Below, one piece after another: positions 8,745-17,450 of a stretch of 64,000 bases of DNA. Source of the DNA: JAMQPK01 sp035937795 (GTDB lineage: Bacteria; Acidobacteriota; Vicinamibacteria; Vicinamibacterales; JAMQPK01); NCBI GenBank assembly GCA_035937795.1, contig DASZHO010000069.1:12793-76792 (forward strand), given 5' to 3'. Position 1 is the stretch's first letter; every line of letters starts with the position of its first letter. Under the pieces are notes generated by a model that worked only from the letters and a program-made list of their open reading frames with translations, was not told where the DNA came from and searched no databases. Made by a program: the position numbers and the translations under genes.

Positions 8745-9911
8745 TTGAGTCGCTTCCTCAAGCAATTTCTGTGGGCGACGGCGACGATTCTCACCGTCAG
8801 TGTGCTCACGCTCGTCCTCGAGCATTTCCATTTCCTTGATCGCTTCGAGACGACGGGGCTCGACGCGTTCAACCTGCTGCAGGCGCCGCGCGACCCGAGC
8901 GATCTGGTTGTCGTGGGCATTTACGATGAGGATTACACGAGGCTATTCAACGAAACGAGCCCGCTCGGCTGCGAGCGGCTGAAAGAGATTCTCGACGCGA
9001 TCGCCGCCGGCAAGCCCCGTGTGATCGGCGTCGACCTCGACACGTCGCCACCCATGCGGTTCGACTGCCTCGTCACCGCAGCGGGCTGGCCTCCGATGGT
9101 GTGGGCCGCCGACGCCGAATGGGATCAAAACAAGAACGTGTTCTTCCACACGCCGGTTCTTGGCGGGCGAGTGTTGGAACGGCCGCGGGATTCGCACGGC
9201 ATCGCGCTGTTTCCGCAAGATGGCGACGGCGTAGTTCGGCGCTATCTCCGCCGGTTTCCGACCGAGGCCGCCGGGCTGATCCCGTCATTCGCCTGGGCCG
9301 TGATCGAGGCGGGGTGTAAGGCGCAATGCGAGGTGTGCTGCCGGACCGCCAGCGGCACAAAAGGACAATCGAGCGAAGGCCTGCGGTTGAACTTTGCCGG
9401 CGACCGTTTCAACTTCACGCCGCTCTCGGTCCAGGACGTGCTAAAGGCGGTTGAAGCGGACAAAAAGGCAGGAGGACAAACAGCCTGGGGCACCGACGGC
9501 CTGCTGACGCACAAGATCGTGCTGCTGGGCGGCAACTACCGCGCGGCCCGCGACACACAGATTACGCCAATCGGGCGGCTGAACGGCGTGCAGATTCACG
9601 CGCAAGCCATCGAAAGCGAACTGCACGGTGGAGGGATCGGATCGCTCGAGATCTGGCAGGAATTGGCGCTCGACGTGGTGATTGGCTATGCGTTGTTCCT
9701 CGTGAACTACTGGCTGCGATCGCGTCTGGCGGCCGCGCTGGCCGTAAGCCTGCTGCTGATTCCGCTACTTTGCCTGGGCGCCAGCTACGCGGTGTTTTCA
9801 GCGTTCGCCTTCTGGTTGAACTTCATCCCCGTTGTCGCCTCGGTGCTGATCCACGTGTTCTACGAGCAAGCGCGCGAATACCAGAAACTCGCCGCCGCAC
9901 ACCACGCCTAG
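8745..9911 (+). CDS. CHASE2 domain membrane protein without an output domain
   Basis: A 388-residue protein from a TTG start, 6 nt after the preceding stop. A signal-anchor helix (about 7-24) is followed by an extracytoplasmic CHASE2 sensor domain (about 35-300) with the usual blocks DLVVVGIYDEDYTRL, GVDLDTSP and QDGDGVVRRY. Three transmembrane helices (about 305-380) close the protein. CHASE2 domains normally sense small molecules for a cyclase, kinase or caspase/CHAT domain attached after the helices; here the protein ends about 15 residues after the last helix. The output partner must therefore be another protein. The caspase-like genes on the opposite strand, convergent with this one, are natural candidates. 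Confidence 0.85.
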   Translation: MSRFLKQFLWATATILTVSVLTLVLEHFHFLDRFETTGLDAFNLLQAPRDPSDLVVVGIYDEDYTRLFNETSPLGCERLKEILDAIAAGKPRVIGVDLDTSPPMRFDCLVTAAGWPPMVWAADAEWDQNKNVFFHTPVLGGRVLERPRDSHGIALFPQDGDGVVRRYLRRFPTEAAGLIPSFAWAVIEAGCKAQCEVCCRTASGTKGQSSEGLRLNFAGDRFNFTPLSVQDVLKAVEADKKAGGQTAWGTDGLLTHKIVLLGGNYRAARDTQITPIGRLNGVQIHAQAIESELHGGGIGSLEIWQELALDVVIGYALFLVNYWLRSRLAAALAVSLLLIPLLCLGASYAVFSAFAFWLNFIPVVASVLIHVFYEQAREYQKLAAAHHA

Positions 9912-9934
9912 ACGACCGCCTAGACCTAGACGGA

Positions 9935-11170
9935 CTAGCGGCTTGTCCCACCCGGCCGGCCGCCGCGCCCACCCTGCGCGGGCGCCGTCGTCGAACCTCC
10001 CGCGCCGCTCGCCCCTCCCGTCCGTCCCCTGCCGGCCGGCGCGGGCGTCGTGCTCGCGCCGTCGTCCGGCGCGGCTGGAGCAGAACCGGGGGTGCCTGCC
10101 TGGCCGGAGCGCGAGGCGCTTGTCGCCTGAAACGGCTTCACGTTCACATCGATCGTCGCGTACGTGATCTCGGGAAGCGTCGTGAGCGCTGCCATCTGCA
10201 CCTGATTGGTCGGCGTGTTCTTCGGCACCAATAAACCCTGGCTGAGATCGAACGGCGACAGCCGGTCGGCCGACAAGGTCTGCGCGTGTGCCACGGGCAC
10301 CAGCATGTAAGTGCCGCTCCGCAGTGGCAGGCCGCGCGACGCCACCGTGCCGGTCATGGCCGACGACGTGGCGAACACCGGAACAGGATTGCTCTTGAAT
10401 AAGTACTCCGGACTGGAATGAAGGGCGCCGTAGAACGCGTTGAACGACTGCAGTGCAGCCGTGCTGATGCCAGGCAAGCCCAGCACGGGCGCAAATCGAT
10501 CCACTTCTTTAGTAATCACGCCGATCAGCTGGCACAAAAACGACGCCTTCTGTTGTGCATACAGGTTGACCGCGCACAGGCCATGGCCGCCGGGCAGCAC
10601 GATGTTCTGCATTTTCTGCCAGCTCGCGCCTGGATCGAAGGCGAGGTTCTGCAGCGGCGGGAGCTTCTTCGTTCTATCCGCATGCAGCGCCGCCAGCGCG
10701 GTCCAGGCCATCGTGTCGATGAAATCGAGGATCGGCGTCTCCTGCACGAAGTCGAGCCGCAGCTGCGCATTTTCGACGCGCTCGAACAGCGCGCGATCCT
10801 CATTGCCCGGTCTGAATGCGACCACGTTCACGCTGAGGCTGACGTCGCCCGACGGAAGGAGATCGGTTGACGGCAGATCCATCGCGGGCTGAATTCCGTG
10901 AGGCCCGTAGTGAAAGAAGAAGGCCTCGCGTTCGAGGCCGTCGGCCCGGCCGCGCGCCAGCGCAGGTCCCGCCTGCGCTGCCGGCGCAGCCCGGGAACCC
11001 AGGAAGTCGTTCCAGAACGTGAACGCATCCGGGTCGGGCTCCAGCAACTGTGCGGCGACACCCGGCTGCTGCAACAACCGGCCGGCCTGCTGCGCAAAGG
11101 GCGCCAGGCCTGGAAACAGGCCGGCGGCTAGCAGCTCTTTCATGAAATCGCGGCGCGGAGGATGAATCAT
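9935..11170 (-). CDS. Tat-exported protein of unknown function, Gly/Pro-rich tail
   Basis: A 411-residue protein. The N-terminus has PPRRDFMKELLAAGLF, a clear twin-arginine motif (RRxFxK) before a hydrophobic segment, so export of a folded, perhaps cofactor-containing, protein is expected. No enzyme motif is evident in the 330-residue core. It contains HYGPHG and several hydrophobic strands. The last 70 residues are Ala/Gly/Pro/Thr-rich low complexity, typical of a flexible tail. It is the third gene of a minus-strand operon: the caspase-like gene at 11178 stops 7 nt upstream, and a GAGGAG site overlaps that junction. Its job is probably tied to the two peptidases. Confidence 0.6.
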   Translation of the reverse strand: MIHPPRRDFMKELLAAGLFPGLAPFAQQAGRLLQQPGVAAQLLEPDPDAFTFWNDFLGSRAAPAAQAGPALARGRADGLEREAFFFHYGPHGIQPAMDLPSTDLLPSGDVSLSVNVVAFRPGNEDRALFERVENAQLRLDFVQETPILDFIDTMAWTALAALHADRTKKLPPLQNLAFDPGASWQKMQNIVLPGGHGLCAVNLYAQQKASFLCQLIGVITKEVDRFAPVLGLPGISTAALQSFNAFYGALHSSPEYLFKSNPVPVFATSSAMTGTVASRGLPLRSGTYMLVPVAHAQTLSADRLSPFDLSQGLLVPKNTPTNQVQMAALTTLPEITYATIDVNVKPFQATSASRSGQAGTPGSAPAAPDDGASTTPAPAGRGRTGGASGAGGSTTAPAQGGRGGRPGGTSR

Positions 11171-11177
11171 CTGCTCC

Positions 11178-13205
11178 TCAGTGTGCTGTCGCCGGCACGC
11201 TTTCGATTGTTAAACGTTCGATGGACCATTCCAGCTGGGTCGGCGGCGGCGGGCCGCTTCGCGTGCCGGCGCCCACCTGCGCAAGCAGCCGCGCAAGCGG
11301 ATCGGCGCCGGCGGGTTGCAGCGCGCGCGTCAGCGCGGCCGCACCCTCCAGCACCCCCGGATCGGGAAGCGGCGTCCGGGTGGTCAGCATCACAAACGTA
11401 TCGATGCCAAACGGTGCCTGAATCGTGAAGCCCACCGAGCCCAGTGTCATCGGTCCCTTCGGCGCGTTGCCGTCAGCGGTTCGCGGCGGAAGAAAGTTCT
11501 TACCGCCTCCACCCGCGGCCGCCGACGGGTATAGCAACGTACTTCCGCCGGCGCTGTCGAGCGCAAACACATACACGTATCGGCGCGTGAACAGCGGCTG
11601 GGCGTGATCACCTTCGGGCGCCATCACGAGGGCGTACTGCTCGCCCTCGCGCGTCGGACCCTCGCTCCACAACTGACCGCTCGCGCTATTCATCAGCGCG
11701 AGGTGGAATGGAAACGTGCCGTTGTCTGCGGGCGACTCGAGCTGCAGCCATGAGCGGACGATGCCCAGCCGGAGCGCAAGGTGCTCGAGTTGCCGCGCGG
11801 CCGGGGCTGGCGAGGCAGGATTTAGACCCACCCAGTCCGTGCGAATCGGCATCGGTACGGCTCGTCTCGGGTCACCAGGCAACGGCCGCTCCCACGCATA
11901 TTCCTCGATCGTTCCGCGCCGGCGACTCACCAGCATGTAGTCTGCGCCGGCCGGAGATGGCAGTACTTCGATGGCATCGTTCGCCGAGCCTGCCCCAAGC
12001 TGCAGGTCGAGCTTCAGTCCGCCGAGCCACACCCGAAGCGTCGGGCCGTGCGGTGCCGCCCACCGCGTGACTTCGAGCAACATACCAGGCTGCAGCGCCG
12101 TCGCGTGGCCGCTCGTGGCGACGGCACGGCTCAGGGAGACCCCGTCTTCCTGAACCACGCGAAGCGTGGTCCCCACCGATCGGTCCACCGGCCGCAGCTC
12201 GGTGTTCTGGCGAATGCCGGCGGCCAAGCCGCCCTGCAAGTAGACCGTCCCGTCTGCATCAACCGATTGCACGGCAATCACGCTTCCACGCCGCTGGTCT
12301 GCGGCCGCCGCTCCAAACAGCGCCGCCTGGCGGCGCGCCGGCGACGCGCCCAGGTCGGGCTGCTGATCTCCGTTCACCGATTGCATCAACCCGCGCACGG
12401 ACAGAAACACCCGCTCCACCGACGCGTTGGCGGGAAGCGTTCGCAGCGTCTTCAAGAGCGCCCATGTGAACACGCCGTGCGGCACGTGGTCATCGTCGAT
12501 CGTTTCAAAGGCATTCTGGTGACTCTGGGTCGCCGTCAGCACGAGGGCGCCGCGCGACTCGAGCGCGGGAGGCGCGGCAGGGTCGGCCACGTCTCTCATG
12601 TCGGGAGCCACGCCGCGCACGCGGATCGCCCTCAGCGCTCCACGGCTGATCCCTCCGCTGTGGCAGCTGTCGAACGCCACCGTCAGCTGCACATCCTTGT
12701 CGAGGATGTCGTTGAAGTGCTGCCCCAGCTGCTTGTCGCGCAGGTCGGGGTGACCTGTGGTGGCGTCGATCGGCACAATCGTCTCGTCCAGCTTGTCGAG
12801 CTCGCTGCTTTTCGAGTTGCGCACCTGCGAGCCGTGGCCGGCGTAGAAGAAAAAGCTCACGTCGCCCGGCGCCGCCGCGTCGAGCAACCACCGGCGAATC
12901 TCGCCGACGATACGGTCGCTCGTCGCAGCGTCGTTCTCGAGCACGTGAATATCAGCATCCTTGAAGCCAAACCGGCTCACGAGCACCTGCCGCACAGCTT
13001 CGACGTCGTTGACCGAGCCTTCGAGATCGGTCCACGCGTCTCGTGGGCGTCCGGTGCTGCGACTGACGTCTGAGGATGAGGCAGGCAGAGTGTATTTGTC
13101 GATGCCGACCAGGACGGCCCGGCGCGTCTGCCCCGCGGCGGCCGCGGCTGCCGCCAGGATTGTCAATACAAGCGACGCGATGCGCAGTCGCTTCGATGCC
13201 GGCAC
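11178..13205 (-). CDS. Exported caspase-like (C14) peptidase with DUF4384-like C-terminus
   Basis: A 675-residue protein from a GTG start with a signal peptide (about 1-26). The caspase fold runs about 28-290: the first strand RRAVLVGIDKY, catalytic His 124 in FYAGHGSQ, and catalytic Cys 181 in AFDSCHSGG. A linker and beta region follow, then a C-terminal block (about 540-640) with YVYVFALDSAG, TLLYPS and TFVMLTT that resembles DUF4384, a domain often joined to bacterial caspases. Bacterial orthocaspases usually cleave after Arg or Lys; substrate here is unknown. It starts 4 nt after the other caspase gene ends. An extracytoplasmic location is inferred from the signal peptide. Confidence 0.85.
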   Translation of the reverse strand: MPASKRLRIASLVLTILAAAAAAAGQTRRAVLVGIDKYTLPASSSDVSRSTGRPRDAWTDLEGSVNDVEAVRQVLVSRFGFKDADIHVLENDAATSDRIVGEIRRWLLDAAAPGDVSFFFYAGHGSQVRNSKSSELDKLDETIVPIDATTGHPDLRDKQLGQHFNDILDKDVQLTVAFDSCHSGGISRGALRAIRVRGVAPDMRDVADPAAPPALESRGALVLTATQSHQNAFETIDDDHVPHGVFTWALLKTLRTLPANASVERVFLSVRGLMQSVNGDQQPDLGASPARRQAALFGAAAADQRRGSVIAVQSVDADGTVYLQGGLAAGIRQNTELRPVDRSVGTTLRVVQEDGVSLSRAVATSGHATALQPGMLLEVTRWAAPHGPTLRVWLGGLKLDLQLGAGSANDAIEVLPSPAGADYMLVSRRRGTIEEYAWERPLPGDPRRAVPMPIRTDWVGLNPASPAPAARQLEHLALRLGIVRSWLQLESPADNGTFPFHLALMNSASGQLWSEGPTREGEQYALVMAPEGDHAQPLFTRRYVYVFALDSAGGSTLLYPSAAAGGGGKNFLPPRTADGNAPKGPMTLGSVGFTIQAPFGIDTFVMLTTRTPLPDPGVLEGAAALTRALQPAGADPLARLLAQVGAGTRSGPPPPTQLEWSIERLTIESVPATAH

Positions 13206-13209
13206 AGGA

Positions 13210-14391
13210 TCACGCTCCGCCCATACCGGGGAATCGCACGGACTCGATCACCCAGTCGGCGCCAGACTTCTTCAAGGTGAACTCGGCGCGCACCGGCTTC
13301 GTGGTTTCGTTCTTTCCGGCTTTCGAGGTGTAGGTGAGCGAGTAGAGCACCGTGGCTTTCGCGGTGGTATTCGACGTCAGTTGGACGGTCGGGGCACCCA
13401 GCGCCATCGCCACGCCCTCCAGATCGGCAAATCGTTTCTGCAGCGCGACCCTGCCGCTGAACGAAGGAAACACCTGCATCAGGGCGTCCACGTCCATCGC
13501 CTGGTAGGCGCGCTGATACTGGCTGAGCACGTCGCCGACGGCGGCCTTGGGATCAAGCGGTTGGCGCCGGAAGACCGGGGCCGGCGCGATCGAGGGCGAC
13601 CCGCCCCCGGCACCCGCGCGAAACTGGAAATCACCGATCACGCTCGACACCACCCACGGCACCTGTTGACCTTTCGATGCCTGATAGACGCTCTGACGCG
13701 CTCGCGAGAAGACCTCCTCGATGCCGAGGCCCGGTTGATTCATGGCTTCGAGCACGTAGCTCGTGAAGAGCCCGTTCGAGCCACCAGGGTTGTCGTCGGC
13801 TGTCCGGTTCGGCGCGGTGGCAAACGCGATGAGGCTGCCTCGCCCCGATTCCATCGGCGCCAGCCCGCGCGTGCCGCCGCGTGTCGAACGAAACGGGTTG
13901 GTGCGGCACGCATCGAGGACGATGATATTGAGGCGGGCGCCCGACTCGCCCAGCCGATCGACGATACGGCTGGCCGGCATCGATTCGTATTTCGCGTCAG
14001 TTTCCTCCTGGGCTGTGAAATCCACCGGCAGCAGATAGTTCTCGTTGGCAATCTGGACGCCATGGCCCGAGTAATAGAACATCGCCACGTCGCCGTCGCG
14101 CAGCTGGGACGCGAACCGCTCCAAGGCGGTGTCGAAATCCTTCAGCGTGGCATTCAGCACCAAATCCACCTGGAAGCCCGAATCGCGCAACACGTCGGTA
14201 ATGGCTTTGGCGTCGCTGACCGCGTTCTGGAGCGGAGTCAGGGCGTACGCGTTGTTGCCAATCACCAGCGCGACCCGTCGCTCAGACGTAGCGCTGGTGA
14301 CCCCGACGCCGCGATCCTGCGCCGTCGCCGCAGAGGCCACCAGCAGCAGCCCGGCCACGCCGCCGAGCCACCGAACACAAGGTGTTCTCAT
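13210..14391 (-). CDS. Exported caspase-like (C14) peptidase with C-terminal NTF2-like domain
   Basis: A 393-residue protein with a signal peptide (about 1-25). The caspase domain runs 38-275: RRVALVIGNNAY, catalytic His 110 in FYYSGHGVQ, and catalytic Cys 162 in VLDACRTNPF. After a Pro/Ser linker (about 280-300) the C-terminal 95 residues read like a SnoaL/NTF2-type alpha+beta domain (VLSQYQRAYQAMDVDALMQV) that may bind a ligand or protein. It is the first gene of a three-gene minus-strand operon, divergent from the third barrel paralogue 96 nt away. Two different exported caspases in one operon is uncommon. Confidence 0.87.
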   Translation of the reverse strand: MRTPCVRWLGGVAGLLLVASAATAQDRGVGVTSATSERRVALVIGNNAYALTPLQNAVSDAKAITDVLRDSGFQVDLVLNATLKDFDTALERFASQLRDGDVAMFYYSGHGVQIANENYLLPVDFTAQEETDAKYESMPASRIVDRLGESGARLNIIVLDACRTNPFRSTRGGTRGLAPMESGRGSLIAFATAPNRTADDNPGGSNGLFTSYVLEAMNQPGLGIEEVFSRARQSVYQASKGQQVPWVVSSVIGDFQFRAGAGGGSPSIAPAPVFRRQPLDPKAAVGDVLSQYQRAYQAMDVDALMQVFPSFSGRVALQKRFADLEGVAMALGAPTVQLTSNTTAKATVLYSLTYTSKAGKNETTKPVRAEFTLKKSGADWVIESVRFPGMGGA

Positions 14392-14487
14392 TAGGGGTGA
14401 ACATCAAGAGTAGCAGCGTCGTCACGACAGCGATGTGCCGTATTGAACAGACGACACCCCTTGGAGGTAGTAAATCAAGGTCATCAC

Positions 14488-15783
14488 ATGCGCGTGCGAA
14501 TTCTCCTTTACGTCCTCCTGATCCTTCCAATCGCGCGCGGCGCGCAGGCGCAGTGCTCAAGAGACCCCAACGACACCTACAATCAAGGGGGATCGGGAAC
14601 CGGAGGCCTTGCGCTCACGAACATGGCCCTTCTGTCAGCGCCGTTGAACTCTTACCCTGCGGGATTTTCCGACCCGCAGGCCGCCACCAATGCCAATTAC
14701 GCCAACGATTTGAACTTCTCGGAAGCCCTCATGTCCGTCGTGCAGAGGCAGGCGACGACGTTCCCAATAGGTTCGTCGCTGGGAGGCTTCTCTTACACGT
14801 TCGACCCGCAACTGGGGCTGCCCGTACGGCGCACCCAAAGCTTCGGTCCCATGTTTGCCGATCGTCCGCAAAGCGGTGGCTTGCACAAGTTCAGCGTCGA
14901 GTTGGCCGCTCAGCGGACCAACTGGCGGGCCCTCGGGGGAGTGGACCTCCGCAGCGGTCTTGTAAACATCAGGACCTACCCGGCGTCAGTGACGTCATCA
15001 GGCGACCCGGAAGCTGAGTACGCCACGACTCGAATCACGTTCCAGATGGATAGGGCCGTCATGGGGTTGAACTACGGCCTGACGAGCCGGATCGACATCG
15101 GTGTTCTTCTAACGGCCTTGCAGGCGACCGTTGATGGCACCGAGCACTACATGCGGACGGACCTCACGACCGGGCAGGTGCTTGTGGTGGACGGTCGTCA
15201 CGAGTGCGGGACGTCGGCAGGTGGGGGGCGCATCGCGATTCGCGGCAAGTTCGAATTCCTCTCGCGTCCGGCGCTCGATCTGGCGGTTGGCGTCGAAGTG
15301 CGGCTGCCGTCCATCGTTGCCGCGGATCAACTGACCGCCGGCGCGGCGCAGACGAAGATGATGCTCATCGGCTCGTTGCCCCGAGGGAGCTTTTCTCCCC
15401 ATTTCAACGTGGGCGCCACGTACATGGCGGGGTATACGCCAGGGATCCTCGCCCACACGGTTCAGGCTCCGAACATCAAGAACGGCAGCGAGATCGACTA
15501 CACGGTCGGCGCCGACGTCGCCGTCAGCAATTCGCTGACGCTCAACGGCGACGTCATCGGACGCTCGTTGCTTCGCAGCTACAACTTCATACAGACGGTC
15601 GAGCCGCTTGCCGCGCAGATCACGATGAAACCGGGGACGGTGAACCTGCTGCTAGGCGCGCTCGGCGGCAAGATTCTCATCGGGCATGCCTTGCTGCTGA
15701 ACATGTCTGTCGCGTTCCCGCTGAACAGCGCGGGTCTCAAGCCTGGCCTCACCCCGGTGATTGGTCTGGAGCGCGCGTTCTGA
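14488..15783 (+). CDS. Outer-membrane beta-barrel transporter-like protein, paralogue 3
   Basis: A 431-residue protein; the ATG at 14488 is chosen because it directly precedes a signal peptide (LLYVLLILPIARGAQAQ) and has AAGG upstream. It shares GGFSYTFDPQLGLPVRR, SFGPMFADRP and the terminal GLERAF with the genes at 5489 and 6706. It carries an N-terminal extension of about 35 residues (Asn/Gly/Pro-rich) that the other two lack. It diverges from the caspase operon, which suggests shared control from the 96-nt gap at 14392-14487. The function is inferred to match its paralogues. Confidence 0.72.
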   Translation: MRVRILLYVLLILPIARGAQAQCSRDPNDTYNQGGSGTGGLALTNMALLSAPLNSYPAGFSDPQAATNANYANDLNFSEALMSVVQRQATTFPIGSSLGGFSYTFDPQLGLPVRRTQSFGPMFADRPQSGGLHKFSVELAAQRTNWRALGGVDLRSGLVNIRTYPASVTSSGDPEAEYATTRITFQMDRAVMGLNYGLTSRIDIGVLLTALQATVDGTEHYMRTDLTTGQVLVVDGRHECGTSAGGGRIAIRGKFEFLSRPALDLAVGVEVRLPSIVAADQLTAGAAQTKMMLIGSLPRGSFSPHFNVGATYMAGYTPGILAHTVQAPNIKNGSEIDYTVGADVAVSNSLTLNGDVIGRSLLRSYNFIQTVEPLAAQITMKPGTVNLLLGALGGKILIGHALLLNMSVAFPLNSAGLKPGLTPVIGLERAF

Positions 15784-15910
15784 TCTGGCCGCAACACGGT
15801 TGCTGCACAATTTGCTGCACAGATAACTGACTCTCACAGGGAGGAGCCGGTGCTCCTCTCACCTTGAATTCCAGTACACTGTCGCAACATAACCTCCACG
15901 GAAAAAGGGC

Positions 15911-17146
15911 ATGCGATACGTTGTGTTGGGCTGGACGGTGATCGCCCTCGCTGTCGGGATCCAGGGCGCCGCGTACGACTGGCCCCAGTTTCTCGGCCCG
16001 GAACGGAACGGCGTCTACCGCGGACCGGCGTTGTCGGAGACGTGGGACGCAAGCGGTCCCCGTGTAGTCTGGCGCAAGCCGATCGGTCAGGGACTCAGTG
16101 GGCCCGTGGTGGCCGAAGGCCGCCTCCTCCTGTTTCATCGCGTGTCGAATCGTGAGGTCGTCGACGCGTTCGATGCGCGCACGGGAGCAGCTCAGTGGCA
16201 ATACGGGTATCCAACCTCCTATCGTGACGATTTCGGATTCGACGAGGGACCGCGGGCCGTGCCGGTCGTCGCCGATGGCGTCGTATACACGTTCGGGGCA
16301 GAGGGACAGCTGCACGCGATTGATCTCGCGACGGGCAAGCGCATCTGGAGCGAGGACACCATGCGGCGTTTCAGCGTGCCGAAGGGATTCTTCGGCGCCG
16401 CTGGCTCTCCGCTCGTCGAGAACGGCAGGGTGCTCGCCAACATAGGTGGGCCAAACGCCGGCATCGTTGCGTTTGACGCCAAGACCGGCAAGGTGCTCTG
16501 GGCGGTGACCAGCGAGGGCGCAAGTTATTCGTCGGCGATCGGTGCGACGATCGCGGGGCGCCGGTCTGCAATCTTCCTGACGCGCAATAGCCTGGTCGGG
16601 CTCGATCCGGCGACCGGGAGCCTGCAATTTCAGCGGGACTGGCGAGCTCGGCAGGCCGCGTCGGTCAATGTGGCAACCCCACTCGTCGTCGGTGACCTGA
16701 TCTTTGTGTCAGCCGAGTACGGACCGGGCGCAGCCGTGCTGCGCGTCGACGGCTCGAAGCTCACCGGGCTGTGGGCGTCAGACGACGTGCTGTCAAATCA
16801 CTACGCGACGAGCGTCTACCATGACGGCTATCTCTACGGATTCCACGGCCGTCAGGAGTACGGCCCGAGCTTCCGCGCCGTCGAATTCCGCACAGGGAAG
16901 GTCCGCTGGACCCAGGATCGGTTCCTGGCTGGTAGCGTCACGCTCGCCGGCGACCGTCTGTTGATCCTCCGCGAAACCGGCGAGCTGATCCTCGCGAGAG
17001 CGTCACCCGACGCCTTCCAACCCCTGGCTCGGGCACAAGTCCTTCCGCCGACTGTGCGGGCGTATCCCGCGCTTGCCGACGGTTTGTTGTACGTCCGGAA
17101 CGACAACACGCTCGTGTGTCTCGACCTGCGGCCTCCGACGAAATGA
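15911..17146 (+). CDS. Secreted PQQ-like (BamB-type) beta-propeller protein 1
   Basis: A 411-residue protein with a short Sec signal and no lipobox. The mature protein begins with DWPQFLGPERNGVYRG, the W-P-x-F/W-x-G-P block shared by most propellers in this window. Repeated blades carry the PQQ-repeat signature, for example AFDAKTGKVLWAV and DLATGKRIW. The C-terminus, LLYVRNDNTLVCLDLR, matches the protein at 56426, so these two form one subfamily. No active-site features of quinoprotein dehydrogenases (vicinal Cys pair, metal-binding Asp/Asn set) are seen. An extracytoplasmic scaffold or binding role is likely; a redox role is not supported. Confidence 0.85.
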   Translation: MRYVVLGWTVIALAVGIQGAAYDWPQFLGPERNGVYRGPALSETWDASGPRVVWRKPIGQGLSGPVVAEGRLLLFHRVSNREVVDAFDARTGAAQWQYGYPTSYRDDFGFDEGPRAVPVVADGVVYTFGAEGQLHAIDLATGKRIWSEDTMRRFSVPKGFFGAAGSPLVENGRVLANIGGPNAGIVAFDAKTGKVLWAVTSEGASYSSAIGATIAGRRSAIFLTRNSLVGLDPATGSLQFQRDWRARQAASVNVATPLVVGDLIFVSAEYGPGAAVLRVDGSKLTGLWASDDVLSNHYATSVYHDGYLYGFHGRQEYGPSFRAVEFRTGKVRWTQDRFLAGSVTLAGDRLLILRETGELILARASPDAFQPLARAQVLPPTVRAYPALADGLLYVRNDNTLVCLDLRPPTK

Positions 17147-17171
17147 TCGCACCTGCGTTATCATCTCGTCC

Positions 17172-17450
17172 ATGCAGGGAAATGGCCGCCGTCTTCCGGG
17201 AGCCGAGCTCATCGATCAGGGTATGTGCGATTTGGCCGCCGGGATCTGCTCGCTCGAGGCCTTGCTCGTCTCGATTGGCGCACCGCGCTTGACCCGGCTG
17301 GGCCTGCAGATTCCCGATCCGGTGCCGGCACCCGAGCGGAAGTTGTACCAAAGGCTGGCCGAGACGGACGCCGACGCGGCGCATGCGAAGTACAACGCGC
17401 TGGTGCGCCGGCTGGTGAGCTTCGAGCGTGCCATGGAATGCGGCAGATAG
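17172..17450 (+). CDS. Small protein paired with a DUF6036 nucleotidyltransferase
   Basis: A 92-residue mainly helical protein. The ATG at 17172 is chosen because the longer frame would overlap the propeller gene. I do not recognise a named family. The C-terminal half is a charged helix (LYQRLAETDADAAHAKYNAL). It overlaps the next gene by 13 nt, so the two are translationally coupled. The order, a small acidic/helical protein before a MNT/AbiEii-like nucleotidyltransferase, resembles toxin-antitoxin operons; that role is inference. Confidence 0.6.
   Translation: MQGNGRRLPGAELIDQGMCDLAAGICSLEALLVSIGAPRLTRLGLQIPDPVPAPERKLYQRLAETDADAAHAKYNALVRRLVSFERAMECGR

Noticed and set aside
12048..13073. 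341-codon plus-strand frame
   Set aside because: Antisense to the caspase gene whose catalytic His and Cys motifs are in the opposite strand.
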